DNA of 64,000 bases from Hallella seregens ATCC 51272 (lineage in GTDB: Bacteria; Bacteroidota; Bacteroidia; Bacteroidales; Bacteroidaceae). The stretch covers positions 1 to 64,000 of the forward strand of contig NZ_JADU01000021.1 of the NCBI RefSeq assembly GCF_000518545.1. The letters are read 5' to 3'. Every line of letters starts with the position of its first letter. Position 1 is the first letter of the stretch. This document shows, piece by piece, positions 19,078-29,200 of this stretch. The position numbers and the translations under genes were made by a program. The notes beneath the pieces are model-generated. The model searched no databases, was not told the DNA's origin, and saw only the letters and a program-made list of their open reading frames with translations.

Positions 19078-20289
19078 ATGAGACAGATTATCAATCATTT
19101 CACGGACGACGACCTCTACAAGTTCTCGATGTGCTGCGCCGTCATCGACAATTACCCGCGGGCGCAGGTGCGTTACACCTTTGTGGACCGCAACAACACC
19201 GTCTATCCCCCGGGCTTTGCCGAGCTCGTGAGGGAGCAGGTCAGGATGCTGGAGCAGGTGGTGATGACCGATGAGGAGATTGCTTTCATGCGCAGCAAGT
19301 GCTACTACATTCCCAATTGGTTCTACACCTACATGAAAGGATTCCGTTATCGCTCCGAGTGGGTCGACGTGAGGCAGGACGACGAGGGACACCTGCACAT
19401 CGGTTTCGAGGGCAATTGGTCCGACACCATCCTGCTCGAGGTGAAGGTGCTGGCCATCGTCTCCGAGCTCTACTACATCGTGACCGGGCAGGACCGGCAG
19501 TTCGACTACGCCGACTACTACCGCCGGGCCTACCGTAAGGCCGAGCGGTTGCTCGACGCCGGCTGCGTGTTCTCCGACTTCGGCACACGCCGCCGCGCCT
19601 CGTTCGAGGCCGAGGACACCGTGGTGCGCGCCCTGCGCGACTGCGCCGCCGCCCGCGGACACAAGGGCAAGCTGGTGGGCACGAGCAACGTCTACTTGGC
19701 CATGAAGCACAACATCATGCCCGTGGGCACCATGGCCCATGAGTTCGTGTGCGCCATCGGCGGCATGTTCGGCCCCCAGATGGCCAACCACCTGGCCATG
19801 AACGCCTGGCGCAACACTTTCCGCGGGGCCCTCGGCACCTATCTTTACGACAGTTTCGGCTGGGACATCTTTGCCCTGAACTTCTCCGAGGACTTTGCCA
19901 ACCTCTTCAAGGGACTCCGCATCGACAGCGGCGACAACCGCCAGCAGCTGCAAAAAATCGCAGACAAATACCGCTCGCTGGGCATTGATCCCCTCACCAA
20001 GCAGGTCATCTTCTCCAACGCCCTCACCACCGACGATGCCATCGCCATCCAGCAATATGCCAGCCGGCTGTGCCAGCCCTCCTACGGCATAGGCACCCAT
20101 TTCACCAACGACTTCCCGGGCGTTGTCCCGATGAACACCGTCATCAAGCTCGTGGCCGTGAAGATTACCGAGGCGTGGCCTTTCTACAACGACACCTGCA
20201 AGCTCTCCGAGGACGACGGCAAGCACACCGGCCGCCCCGAGGTGATACGCCGTTTCATGGACGCGCTGCACTGGGACGCCGGCCGCTGA
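19078..20289 (+). CDS. pncB: Nicotinate phosphoribosyltransferase
   Basis: This 403-aa enzyme makes nicotinate mononucleotide from nicotinate and PRPP with ATP, the Preiss-Handler entry to NAD. It shows the family N-terminus (MRQIINHFTDDDLYKFSM), the substrate segment FSDFGTRRRASFEAED (about residues 164-179), GTSNVYLAMKH followed by VGTMAHEF with the histidine expected to be phosphorylated (about 222), and LRIDSGDN for PRPP. Length is typical for PncB. It stands alone between a structured leader and a strong bidirectional terminator, so the leader probably carries its regulation. Confidence 0.95.
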   Translation: MRQIINHFTDDDLYKFSMCCAVIDNYPRAQVRYTFVDRNNTVYPPGFAELVREQVRMLEQVVMTDEEIAFMRSKCYYIPNWFYTYMKGFRYRSEWVDVRQDDEGHLHIGFEGNWSDTILLEVKVLAIVSELYYIVTGQDRQFDYADYYRRAYRKAERLLDAGCVFSDFGTRRRASFEAEDTVVRALRDCAAARGHKGKLVGTSNVYLAMKHNIMPVGTMAHEFVCAIGGMFGPQMANHLAMNAWRNTFRGALGTYLYDSFGWDIFALNFSEDFANLFKGLRIDSGDNRQQLQKIADKYRSLGIDPLTKQVIFSNALTTDDAIAIQQYASRLCQPSYGIGTHFTNDFPGVVPMNTVIKLVAVKITEAWPFYNDTCKLSEDDGKHTGRPEVIRRFMDALHWDAGR

Positions 20290-20305
20290 CGCCGGCCGCT
20301 GCGGC

Positions 20306-20440
20306 CCATACCCGCACAAGCCCCAAAAGAAGACGGCGTAACGGCCCCGCGTTTGCGCCGTCATCACCGCGCGATGACGGCATAAACGCCTTGCGATTGC
20401 GCCGCGACGGCCGCGCGATGGCGCCGCCATCGTCACACGA
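20306..20440 (+). repeat. GCGTTTACGCCGT-type intergenic repeat, copy at pncB 3' end
   Basis: Segment 20306-20344 (CATACCCGCACAAGCCCC, then AAAAGAAGACGGCGTAACGG) recurs inverted at 59589-59627 with a few mismatches. The following GCGTTTGCGCC, CACCGCGCGATGACGGC and AAACGCC units also match the inverted region 59485-59588. Both copies fill gaps between convergent genes. Confidence 0.7.
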
Positions 20441-20481
20441 AAAGGCCGCAACAGATTCCCCATGGGTCTGTTGCGGCCTTT
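20441..20481. terminator. Bidirectional rho-independent terminator
   Basis: AAAGGCCGCAACAGA (20441-20455) and TCTGTTGCGGCCTTT (20467-20481) are perfect complements with an 11-base loop, flanked by A and T on both sides. It separates convergent pncB and the 689-aa lipoprotein gene. Confidence 0.85.
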
Positions 20482-20530
20482 GCCGTGCCTTGTCGCGGCC
20501 CGCGGCCCACGGCCCGGAGCGGCGCCGAGG

Positions 20531-22600
20531 CTACTCTGCGCCCAGCGTCACGTCGGCGTCCTTGCCCTCGCCCAGGCGGTTCTCGGCCGGGTTGTCAAGG
20601 GTGAATTCGTATTCGCAGAACCGCAGCTCCTTGTCGTCCGTGGTCTTGGCGTAGGGCTGCAGGCGCACCGTGCACGTGGGGTCGGCGCTGGCAAAGAGCG
20701 TGAAGCGCACGGTGTACGTGCCCGAACTGTTCTTGCTCACGTCGTAGTCCTTCGTGCCGATGGTCTTGCCCTTGCGGTTGAGCATCTTCACGGCGATGCC
20801 CCAGCTGGCCAGCTTCGCCCCGCCCAGCACCTTGGCGTCGATGTTGAAGATGTATTCATGGGCAAAGCTGTTGTCCGTCGTCAGGTTCTTGTCGCCGTAG
20901 AGCTGCGTGTAGTTCATCAGCGCGATGCCCACGTCTGCCGCCGACACCGGCTGGGCAAACTCCTTGCGGCTGTAGAGATATTTGCGATCGGCATAGATGA
21001 GTCCCGGCACCGCCTCGAAGCTCGCGTCCTTGTCCCGGTCGGCAATGGCGAAAGCGAAACGGTTGCTGCCGTCGCCCGTCACCGTCTGGGGCGAGGTCTC
21101 GGTGGGCAGGAAGTCGGCATACTTGTCGCCGTTGTAGAGGCGCAGGAAGGGGCGGATGTCGGCCCCCAGCTTGGCCATCAGGCCGCTGTTCACGGTCACC
21201 TGCCCGTCATACGACACCTTGCTCTCCGAGGCGTCGCGCGGCGACACCGTGAGGTCAATCAGGCGGGGGAAGAGCGGCCACTTCTTGCTGAACAGCTCTT
21301 TCTCCGCCAGGTGCTTGGTGTACGAGGGCAGCGAGATGCCCTTGAACTTCAGTTTCGCCTCGGCGTCGAGCCCTGCGGCCACGAAGAGGCGCACGTAGTT
21401 CTTGTCGTTCAGCTGCAGCGTGTCACTGCCAAACTGCGCGTGCGTCAGTGCCGTCTCCAGTCCCGTGGTCACCGTGCCCTTGACCGAGCCCGTCACGTAG
21501 CCGCCTATGTCGAGCCCCACCGTGGCCAGGGCCTTGACCGATGTGGTCGAGGAGCCCGTCACATCCAGCTTCTTGAACACATCCTGGTCGGGCGTGAGGT
21601 TCTCGTTGATGAAGTCGAACTTCTTGTTCACATACTCGAAGCCCAGCTTGCGGTGCGATTCCACGCCGCTCTCCATCGTAACTTTCGACGAGAGATCCAG
21701 GTTGAGCGCCGAGCCCACGCCGTAGATCAGGTCGATGGCCACGGGCGAGTCGAGCAGCCGCAGCCGCTTGCCCTCGGGATATTTCTCCAGCACCACGAGG
21801 CTGTCCTTCTTGTAGTCCTTGCCCACGTGGGCCTTGACCGCGATGGAAGACTTCTCTTCGATGTAGCACTTCACCGAGGGACTGTTGATGTCTACCGACA
21901 CGTTCACCGTCTCTTCCGTCTGTGCCCCCACCTCGAAGTTGAAGTCGGCCTTGCCCATCAGGCTGCTCAGGTTGGCGGGAATGCTCACGTCGGTGGTCTT
22001 GCCGTTGTGCGCATACTTGGCCGACGCCTTGCCCTTCGAGTCTGATTCGATGTTGAATTTCCAGTCCATCTTGTACAGGCTCTTGTTGAAGTCATTGGCC
22101 CTCGTGCCCTTGGCCGGGGCCACAGGGTTGCCCTGCTCGTCCACGAGGTCGGCCTCCTGCCACTGCGCCTTGCCGTGCATTTCCACTTTCAGTGTCTTGA
22201 AGATTTCGTTCAGCGGCACCCTTGTCACGGTGCATCGCAGCATGCCGTTGGCCCGTTGCACCTGCTCCACGCGTCCGTTCACCCCCTTGGGCAGTTTCTC
22301 CGTGCGTCCGCAGCTCACGAGGTTGCCCTCACGCAGCTGCATGTCCTCGGGGGTGGAGTCCATGAAGTAGAGCACCGTGTCGGCCTCCACCATCACCAGA
22401 TACGCCCCGCGGGCCGTGGTGAGCTTCACCACGCCGGGCTGGTATTCGTAGTCCACCTGGGTGGTGCTGTCGTTCCTGTGGGCCTCCTGACCCACACCCT
22501 GCTGCTCCTCCGGCAAGCTCTGCTCGTCGAAGTAGAGGCTGCACGCCGACAGGCAGAATACGAGCAGCGGAGCCATCAATAAGAGAATGTTCTTGCGCAT
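20531..22600 (-). CDS. Hypothetical lipoprotein, 689 aa
   Basis: The start at 22600 gives MRKNILLLMAPLLVFCLSACSLYFDEQ, a clear SPII signal with lipidated Cys20. A longer open frame upstream is translated from intergenic repeats and has no coding character. The mature part is rich in beta structure, with many alternating polar and hydrophobic strands and central segments similar to an outer-surface or Ig-like fold; no known domain or catalytic motif is recognised. It is the last gene of the minus-strand run led by the gene at 39340, but a 556-bp repeat-filled gap separates it from the preceding lipoprotein gene, so it may have its own promoter. Confidence 0.75.
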   Translation of the reverse strand: MRKNILLLMAPLLVFCLSACSLYFDEQSLPEEQQGVGQEAHRNDSTTQVDYEYQPGVVKLTTARGAYLVMVEADTVLYFMDSTPEDMQLREGNLVSCGRTEKLPKGVNGRVEQVQRANGMLRCTVTRVPLNEIFKTLKVEMHGKAQWQEADLVDEQGNPVAPAKGTRANDFNKSLYKMDWKFNIESDSKGKASAKYAHNGKTTDVSIPANLSSLMGKADFNFEVGAQTEETVNVSVDINSPSVKCYIEEKSSIAVKAHVGKDYKKDSLVVLEKYPEGKRLRLLDSPVAIDLIYGVGSALNLDLSSKVTMESGVESHRKLGFEYVNKKFDFINENLTPDQDVFKKLDVTGSSTTSVKALATVGLDIGGYVTGSVKGTVTTGLETALTHAQFGSDTLQLNDKNYVRLFVAAGLDAEAKLKFKGISLPSYTKHLAEKELFSKKWPLFPRLIDLTVSPRDASESKVSYDGQVTVNSGLMAKLGADIRPFLRLYNGDKYADFLPTETSPQTVTGDGSNRFAFAIADRDKDASFEAVPGLIYADRKYLYSRKEFAQPVSAADVGIALMNYTQLYGDKNLTTDNSFAHEYIFNIDAKVLGGAKLASWGIAVKMLNRKGKTIGTKDYDVSKNSSGTYTVRFTLFASADPTCTVRLQPYAKTTDDKELRFCEYEFTLDNPAENRLGEGKDADVTLGAE

Positions 22601-22719
22601 AGTCGTTGTCTTTCTTCGTTCATTCTTTCTTTTTTCACGCGGTGCTTTCTTTTTCTTTTCACGCGGTGTCTTTTCTTTCCTCACGCAGAGCCGCAGAGTC
22701 TTTGGAGTTTCCTTTTTTC

Positions 22720-22840
22720 TTTCCTCACGCAGAGCCGCAGAGTCTTTGGAGTTTCCTTTTTCTTTTCTTTCCGCAGAGTCTTGGAGGGGAGGGAGTTTTT
22801 GGAGAAACCTCTCAAACTCTGCGCCTCTGCGTGCGGCAAG
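22720..22840. repeat. 121-bp direct repeat, copy 1
   Basis: This copy is identical over 121 bp to 22981-23101. It contains TCACGCAGAGCCGCAGAG, GGAGTTTCCTTTTTCTTTTC and CTCTGCGCCTCTGCGTGC. A partial third copy of the TCACGCAGAGCCGCAGAG part lies just before it at about 22680-22719. Confidence 0.95.
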
Positions 22841-22980
22841 GAAAGTCCCTGCGTGTGGCAAGGAAAGTCCCTGCGTGTGGCAAGTAAAGTCTCTTGGTGG
22901 GCAAGGTAGGGCTCTATAGGCTCTTTTATGCTCTTGTTTCTCCACCCCGGAGGCGCAGAGTCTTTTGAGTTTCCTTTTTC

Positions 22981-23101
22981 TTTCCTCACGCAGAGCCGCA
23001 GAGTCTTTGGAGTTTCCTTTTTCTTTTCTTTCCGCAGAGTCTTGGAGGGGAGGGAGTTTTTGGAGAAACCTCTCAAACTCTGCGCCTCTGCGTGCGGCAA
23101 G
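22981..23101. repeat. 121-bp direct repeat, copy 2
   Basis: Perfect second copy of 22720-22840. Similarity continues about 25 bp to the left except for one T-run length change. The whole gap 22601-23156 consists of such pyrimidine-rich CTCTGCG-type repeats and contains no gene. Confidence 0.95.
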
Positions 23102-23156
23102 AAAAGGGCTCTGCGTGCGGCGAAGAAGCTGCCCTGCGTGGGCAAGCACAGCGTTC

Positions 23157-23816
23157 TCAACTTCCGAGAGCCACGAGATTCCCCAGACTCCCGTGGGCCT
23201 CCCCGTCGAAGCTCATACTCCCGGGGAGCGGGCCCACGATGCCCGTGCTGCGGTCGTAGACCCTGAACGAGATGGTTTCGCCCTCGGGCCGGTTGCTGTA
23301 GATGCGCAGTTCCTCGTAGCCCACGCCCTGCTGCTCGCGGTGCACGGCCACGCCGCGCAGCTCCTCCCCGCAGAAGGCCGCCACCATGTAGCGGTCGCCC
23401 AGGGGCTGGCCGCCCACGGTGATGCGTGCGTAGACCACCATGTCGTAGCGGTAGCCCACGGGGTTGAACGCCCAGCGGTGCTGCACGTTCACCACGCACT
23501 GGTCGGTAAGCCGGCGCTGCACCGAGAGGGCCGTCACCGTGCAGCGGCCCGGCATGAGGGCCACGAGCGTGTCGTTGCGCAGCTTCACGATGTGTTCGGC
23601 GTCCGACGACCAGTATATCTCCTCGTTCGACACCGAGTCGGGCACGAATTTGGGCCGCAGCACGTAGCTGTCGCCCATCATGAGCGTCAGCTCGTGCCGG
23701 TCGAGCGTCATGGTGGCCGTGTCCACGGTGCCGTTGTCTTCAAAGTCGAACAGCTGCCCGCACGAGTTCAGTGCGGTGACGGCCAGCAGGCTGTATATCC
23801 AAGTCTTTGTCTTCAT
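23157..23816 (-). CDS. Small lipoprotein with Ig-like segment and GAFxGxExRG module
   Basis: This 219-aa protein starts MKTKTWIYSLLAVTALNSCGQ, an SPII signal with lipidated Cys19. Residues about 35-105 look like a bacterial Ig-like (BIG2-type) repeat (MTLDRHELTLMMGDSYVLRP then GRCTVTALS). Residues about 120-215 hold MVAAFCGEELRGVAV and GETISFRVYDRSTG, the same module seen twice in the 994-aa protein of this locus. The start at 23816 is chosen for the signal peptide; upstream codons overlap the FN3 gene. It lies 62 bp after the FN3 gene and is presumably co-transcribed with the giant protein. Confidence 0.78.
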   Translation of the reverse strand: MKTKTWIYSLLAVTALNSCGQLFDFEDNGTVDTATMTLDRHELTLMMGDSYVLRPKFVPDSVSNEEIYWSSDAEHIVKLRNDTLVALMPGRCTVTALSVQRRLTDQCVVNVQHRWAFNPVGYRYDMVVYARITVGGQPLGDRYMVAAFCGEELRGVAVHREQQGVGYEELRIYSNRPEGETISFRVYDRSTGIVGPLPGSMSFDGEAHGSLGNLVALGS

Positions 23817-23878
23817 ATCGCTGTCTTCTTGCGGGTGGGTGATGGTGGTGGCGGGTGGGTGGTGCCGGGGCGCGGGGG

Positions 23879-26224
23879 TCACAGCGCAGCCTTCACCCTC
23901 ACCACGTTGGAGGGCTGGCTGGTGCGCCCGTCGGCAAATTTCACGATGACGTAGTATTCGGCCTCCTGGCCCCGCCGCGTGTTGTAGTCGATCAGCGACG
24001 GGTCGTCGGCCTTGGTCGAGATAAGGAAGCGGAAGATGTCGTCGTCCTGGGCGCGGCGGTACACGCAGTAGTAGTAGTCGCCCTCGTCCTGCGGCGGCTT
24101 GGCGTCCCAGGCCAGGCGCGTCTCGCCGCCCTTGGACTCGTAGGTGCCCATGAGTTTCACCGGCACGTCGATCACGTCGGGGCCCTTGTACAGGGTGGAG
24201 AAGGCCAGGCTCATGCCGCTGCTGATGCCCGTGTTGTTGAACGACTCCACGGCATACTCGTACCTGCGCCGGCGGTTGTAGCCCGGGTTGTCGCACAGTG
24301 CCATCACCGTGTCGCCCGTGGCCAGGATGTCGGCCTGGTAGATGATGTCGAGCAGGTGCCATTCAGGCTCGCCCGCCAGCCGCCGGTAGATGTTGTGGAA
24401 GTCGAGCGCGGCGTCGCGGCCGATGGCCCAGTTCATGTGTATGCCCTGCTCGTCGTTCCACGCCGAGTCCAGATGGCACACCGAGGGCGGCACCAGCGAG
24501 GGGCGTTCCACCTGGAGCCACGGCGTGAACTGCCCGATGTTCGACGAGTAGTCCACGGCCCGCACCTTATAGTAGATGTAGCGTTGGTTCACGTCGAGGG
24601 CCAGCGTGTCCTGATAGAAGTTGTCGGTCAGCGTGCCGTTGTTGCGCTGCGTGGCCTGGTGCGTGGTGTCGTTGGCAAAGTAGAGGTCGTAGTGGGCCAC
24701 GTCGTCAGACGCGGGCTGGTCCCAGGTGAGGGTGGCCACGCCCATGCGGCTCACGGTGGCCGTGAAGTTGACGGGCGGCTCGGGCGCCTTCATGTCGGTG
24801 ATGCGGATTTGGTAGGGGATGGTGGCCGTCACGTTGTCGGCCTCGTCGTAGGCCGCGATGACCAGCATGCCCGTGGGCAGTCCCGTCACGTCCACCGTGC
24901 AGCTGGTGTCGGTGGGGGCGAGCAGCTTCTCGCACAGCGGCTTCCACTCCGTGCCGTTCACGCGCTCGTTGTAGTAGAGCGGCATGAAGCCCACGAAGTC
25001 GCTCTCCAGCGTGTCCTTGCTCCAGCGGATGTGGGCCAGCACGCGCGCCGAGGGGTCGTTGTCGGGACGCTCGATGAAGATGTCCCGCAGCACCGGCGGC
25101 GCCGGCGGCACGTTGTCGCCCACGTGCACCTCGTGCACCGGGCTGGGCAGCGTCAGGTCGCCGAAGACATCGTGTCCCAGCACCCGGTACTCGTAGGTGC
25201 CGGGCTCCAGCGGGCCGTCGTTGTAGAGGCACGCCGACTCCTGAAGGTCGGCCTCGGGCATGGGCATGTAGGGGCGTTCGGTAATCCGTGTCCACGCCCC
25301 TGCGCCCTTGCGCCGCCGCTCCACCTCGAAGCACGAGTAAAGGTCGTTCTTCCAACGCAGGTGCACCGTGTTGTTCTCCACCACAGAGTCCTCGAGGGTC
25401 ACCTCGAGAGGCTGCGCCTTGTAGGGGAAGGTCTCCACGCCCTCGATGTAGGCCGACTTGAAGTACATGCCCATCACCGTGTCGTTTTCCACGGCCTGCA
25501 CAATGTAGTTGTACTTGCGTCCTTTCTTCACCTGGCGGTCCACCAGCCGCAGGGCCATGTCCTCGGCCAGGTCGCGCCGCCACTCGCTCAGCAGCACGGC
25601 AAAGCCGAAGGTGGTCTGCTGGTCGTCGTGCAGGGCCAGCAGCGAGCCCATGGAGCCCGGCTCGTACTTGATGTCGGACACTTTCAGCCCGCCCACGCCG
25701 TACATCAGGCCCATCACCATCATGGCCAGCGAGTCTTCCTCGGCATACTTGGCCTGCATTTGGTCCTGTGTCAGCGGCTTCAGGGCCAGGGCCAGCGTGT
25801 CGAAGTGCAGCTCGTTGCCCTCACGCCACTCACGGAACACGTTGTAGCCCACGCGGTTCAGGTGTTTCCACGACACGTAGTCCTCGGGGGCCCAGCGCAG
25901 CACCACGCTGTCGGGGTAGCTGCGGATGAACATGTTGATCGTGGACAGGCTCGTGCCGTCTACCCGTTGGGCCAGCGAGTCGCGCACCTGCCGGCGTATC
26001 TCTTCCATGAGGCGCAGCGAGGCCGAGTCGGGCTCGATGTCGGCCATGTCGAGCGTGTCGTCCACGAGGCTGTCGGCGGCCATGCCGCCCGCGGCGGGGC
26101 TGCCGGCGGGTGTCTGGCCACTGTGGCGGGGGCCGCCGGCCGATGGTCCGGCCGGGGCCAGTGCCCAGGCCGTGACGGCCATCAGCCCGAGCACCATTGC
26201 GATGATATGTCTGGTTGTCTTCAT
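23879..26224 (-). CDS. Secreted fibronectin type III domain protein, 781 aa
   Basis: The protein begins with a signal peptide (MKTTRHIIAMVLGLMAVTAWA) and no lipobox. Several FN3-like domains are visible from about residue 260 onward, for example HLRWKNDLYSCFEVERR, TLTWDQPASDDVAHYDLYF and TRLAWDAKPPQDEGDYYYCV, each with the conserved Trp and the Tyr-x-hydrophobic-Tyr pattern. The first 250 residues are of unknown fold. It lies 46 bp after the 2,744-aa gene and its role is probably as an extracellular partner of that protein. No catalytic motif is seen. Confidence 0.82.
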   Translation of the reverse strand: MKTTRHIIAMVLGLMAVTAWALAPAGPSAGGPRHSGQTPAGSPAAGGMAADSLVDDTLDMADIEPDSASLRLMEEIRRQVRDSLAQRVDGTSLSTINMFIRSYPDSVVLRWAPEDYVSWKHLNRVGYNVFREWREGNELHFDTLALALKPLTQDQMQAKYAEEDSLAMMVMGLMYGVGGLKVSDIKYEPGSMGSLLALHDDQQTTFGFAVLLSEWRRDLAEDMALRLVDRQVKKGRKYNYIVQAVENDTVMGMYFKSAYIEGVETFPYKAQPLEVTLEDSVVENNTVHLRWKNDLYSCFEVERRRKGAGAWTRITERPYMPMPEADLQESACLYNDGPLEPGTYEYRVLGHDVFGDLTLPSPVHEVHVGDNVPPAPPVLRDIFIERPDNDPSARVLAHIRWSKDTLESDFVGFMPLYYNERVNGTEWKPLCEKLLAPTDTSCTVDVTGLPTGMLVIAAYDEADNVTATIPYQIRITDMKAPEPPVNFTATVSRMGVATLTWDQPASDDVAHYDLYFANDTTHQATQRNNGTLTDNFYQDTLALDVNQRYIYYKVRAVDYSSNIGQFTPWLQVERPSLVPPSVCHLDSAWNDEQGIHMNWAIGRDAALDFHNIYRRLAGEPEWHLLDIIYQADILATGDTVMALCDNPGYNRRRRYEYAVESFNNTGISSGMSLAFSTLYKGPDVIDVPVKLMGTYESKGGETRLAWDAKPPQDEGDYYYCVYRRAQDDDIFRFLISTKADDPSLIDYNTRRGQEAEYYVIVKFADGRTSQPSNVVRVKAAL

Positions 26225-26270
26225 AAGTCTTTCCTTTGAGGTTGCATGAGTGGAGGGGGAGGACCGCCGG

Positions 26271-29200
26271 CTAATAGACGATGCCCTTCATGGGGTCGTC
26301 GATGGTTATTTCCTGGATGTCATAGAGGGGGAATAGTGTGAAGTTTTGGGTGTTGTAGGCCCCGACGCGATAGATGGTGAACGTGGCGCGCTTCATGTAC
26401 CGTGCGCTCTGGGTCATCTGTTTATGGGTGAACTCCCACTTATTGAGCCTGTCCCATATCGTTTGCGACACCTCCCTGTGCACCCGCCAATCGGAGTGGC
26501 CGAGCGGTGTGGTGTTGTGCAGGGTCACCTTCTTCTTGCTGTCGGAGTTGTCCTCTGTCCCGCCCCAGGCGATGGCAAACTGATACCACGGTATCTCGAC
26601 GGCCGACCAGCCCAGTTGGGTAGACCAGTTGCCCCTGTTTTCATCAGAGTGGATTTGGTTTTCCCCGGGGTCATAGATGCTCTTGAAGTAGACACCGTCG
26701 TGTATATCCACCCAATCTCCTACCCCATTTGCCCGTCCTGTGAAATCTTTGCCCTTGCCTGCTTCGGTACTGACGTCATCCGCTTGAGACGAGATGGTCC
26801 TCGACAAGTCACGCGCCAACCAATAGGGCGCAGCCATCAATCGCAGAGCATGACTCACCTTGATGCGGTCATTGGGGTCCGGGGTGTACTTCAACTCGTA
26901 GGCGTCGTCTGCTTTCTGCACGTTCACTTCTCCCCAGCGGTGCAGCGGATAGAGCGAGTACTGCGGGTGGTTGCCTCGTGCGTCACGGTCGTAGAGCCCC
27001 ATGCGCTGCAAGATGGGGTAGGCATCGCTCACGGTGCTGAAGTTATCGGTGTTCGGACGCGGAAAACACTTTTCGTAATATTCTCCCATTTCCTTGGCAT
27101 TGTAGGGTTTGTTCTTTTTCTTGCCGGAGGTATGGAGGATGGGCCCGGTGCTTTTCACCCACTTGTTTTTAGCCTCTTCGTACTCTTCTTTTGCTGCCTG
27201 GAACAACCTGTACATGCCTTCCCATTTGCCTATGGGCGTGGTGTAGATGAGCGATTGGCTGGTTGTGACATTATTGATATTGAGGCGTGTGCACTTAATC
27301 TTCATGCCGCCAAGGAAAGCCACGTTGCCCAGATAGGCGAAGTAAGCATAGGGATCGTGCAGGTAGGCCCTTACTCCGTCCCATAGGTACAGATTTTCAT
27401 CCTTCGTGACATTCTTCAGCCTCGTGCCGCCAATGGTGATGTTCTTGTCGGTGTAGTCTCGCGACATGGCAGAACCCTTCCACCAAACGTTGTCGAGACA
27501 GTAGCTGACGAAAGGCTTGGAGTATTCCAGGTTACCCGTCTTCCAGTCCCCGTCGACGGTATGCACCTGCATGGAGAAGACTTCTCGGGTTGTGACGATG
27601 GTGGTGTCCCTGTAGCTCACCTTCACCGTGCCCGGCTTGCTGTTTTTGTTCTGCGGGGTCATGGGGCCGCGTTCTTCGTCGACCAGCGGGCGGATGAGGT
27701 GGCGCATCTCGCTGCCCTTGGGCATGCTGGCCTTCATGTGGCTTTCCATGCCGCTGCCCTTGCCCATCATGTTCATGCCGCTCTTGTTGCCCAAGTCGAG
27801 CTTGTTGCCGCCGGCACCGGAGAGCACCGGGCTGGTGGTTGTCGAGAAGATGGCACCTTGCGTCAGGTTGCCCGTCGAGCCGTAGTTGTGGCTGAGCGAG
27901 GGCGAGGTCACGGTTCCAATCTTGCCGCCGCCGGTGTTGCCACCGAGCGGGCCACGGCCTCCGCCCAAGGTACCGCCCTTGCCGCCTCGGCCTCCACCCA
28001 AGCTGCCGCCTCCGATTCCGCCAAGAGTACCACCCTTGCCGCCTCCGATTCCGCCAAAAGCACCGCCCTTGCCGCCTCCGATTCCGTCAAGAGCACCGCC
28101 CTTGCCGCCTCCGATTCCGCCAAAAGCGCCTTCCTTGATGTCTCTGATGTTGGCTTGGTCTTTAATCTGGTCTCTGATGGCATCGCGTCCGATGTCTTTT
28201 TCCAGCTTGCCGTCCAGTATGGAGCCGGTAAATTTGTCCCCGATTTTCTCCAAGTCGCCCTTGGAGAGAGAGAATTCATCGGCGGTGCCTTGCTTCAGTC
28301 GGAAGTCTTCTTTCTTGGCCATCACGGCAGCGCGGATGTTCTGCTTGTCGGCATTGCTCAGCTTCACGCCCGTCTGTTCGGTGATGTCTTTCGCCTGTTC
28401 GGCCAGCTCCTGCTGGGAGTAGGTGTCTTCGAGGAAGTCCACTTCGGTGTCGCGTTCGGTGGTCACCGTGCGTATTTGCTCGGTTCGTTTCGTGACATAC
28501 GCCAGCCGGATGGTGTAGTTTCTGCCGGCCGTCACATTCTTGAACGGGATTGAGGGCATCATGTTGAGGCTGTTGTTGCCCGTCTGGTAAAGGTTCTCCA
28601 CCTCTTCGAGTACCCTGCCATTGTCGTCGAGCAGCTGCCACATCAGTGTGCCATGCTTGTAGCACTGGTCTTTGAAGCGGGTGTCGGTCAGGGCGATGTT
28701 GGGCCGCCTCACGTCGTCGACGTAGGCATTGACACGCCTGGTGGGCAGGTGTTGGCCGTCTTCCGAGGGGAACACAATCCTGGTTATACTCTGGATGGGT
28801 TGCATCTCGGGCAGGGGAGTATTGGGCCCGGTGCAGAAAAAGAACTCCTTGCTGTTGGTCCACGGCTTGTTCACATACTTCTTGAGCTGCTTGTCGTAGG
28901 TCTCCGGGTCGTGTAGGCTGCCGTTGCGGGCCTCCTTGGCCTCGCCGGTGAGCACGAGCTTGTAGTATTTGTTCGGCTGCAGGGCAAGCTGCATGTCGAA
29001 CCTGTAGCCCGATTTATTGTTGTTGTACACGGTGATGACTGTTCTTTCACCACCGCTTTCATTGGGGGTTTTGTACTCGTAGAGCACGGCGTACTCCTTT
29101 GCCTGGTTGTTGCCCGTCCCCCAGAACTTGAAGTAGAACGTGCGGGAAGCCTGGGCGGCAATGGTGGCGGAGTCTTTCTTTTCATCCTGCAGCGCGGCGG

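Noticed and set aside
20531..23149. 872-codon version of the lipoprotein gene at 20531
   Set aside because: The extra 183 codons are translated from the duplicated CTCTGCG repeats; the signal peptide and lipobox begin at 22600.
28005..28136. Possible CRISPR array
   Set aside because: The 33-bp units are directly adjacent without spacers and encode an in-frame Gly-rich repeat.
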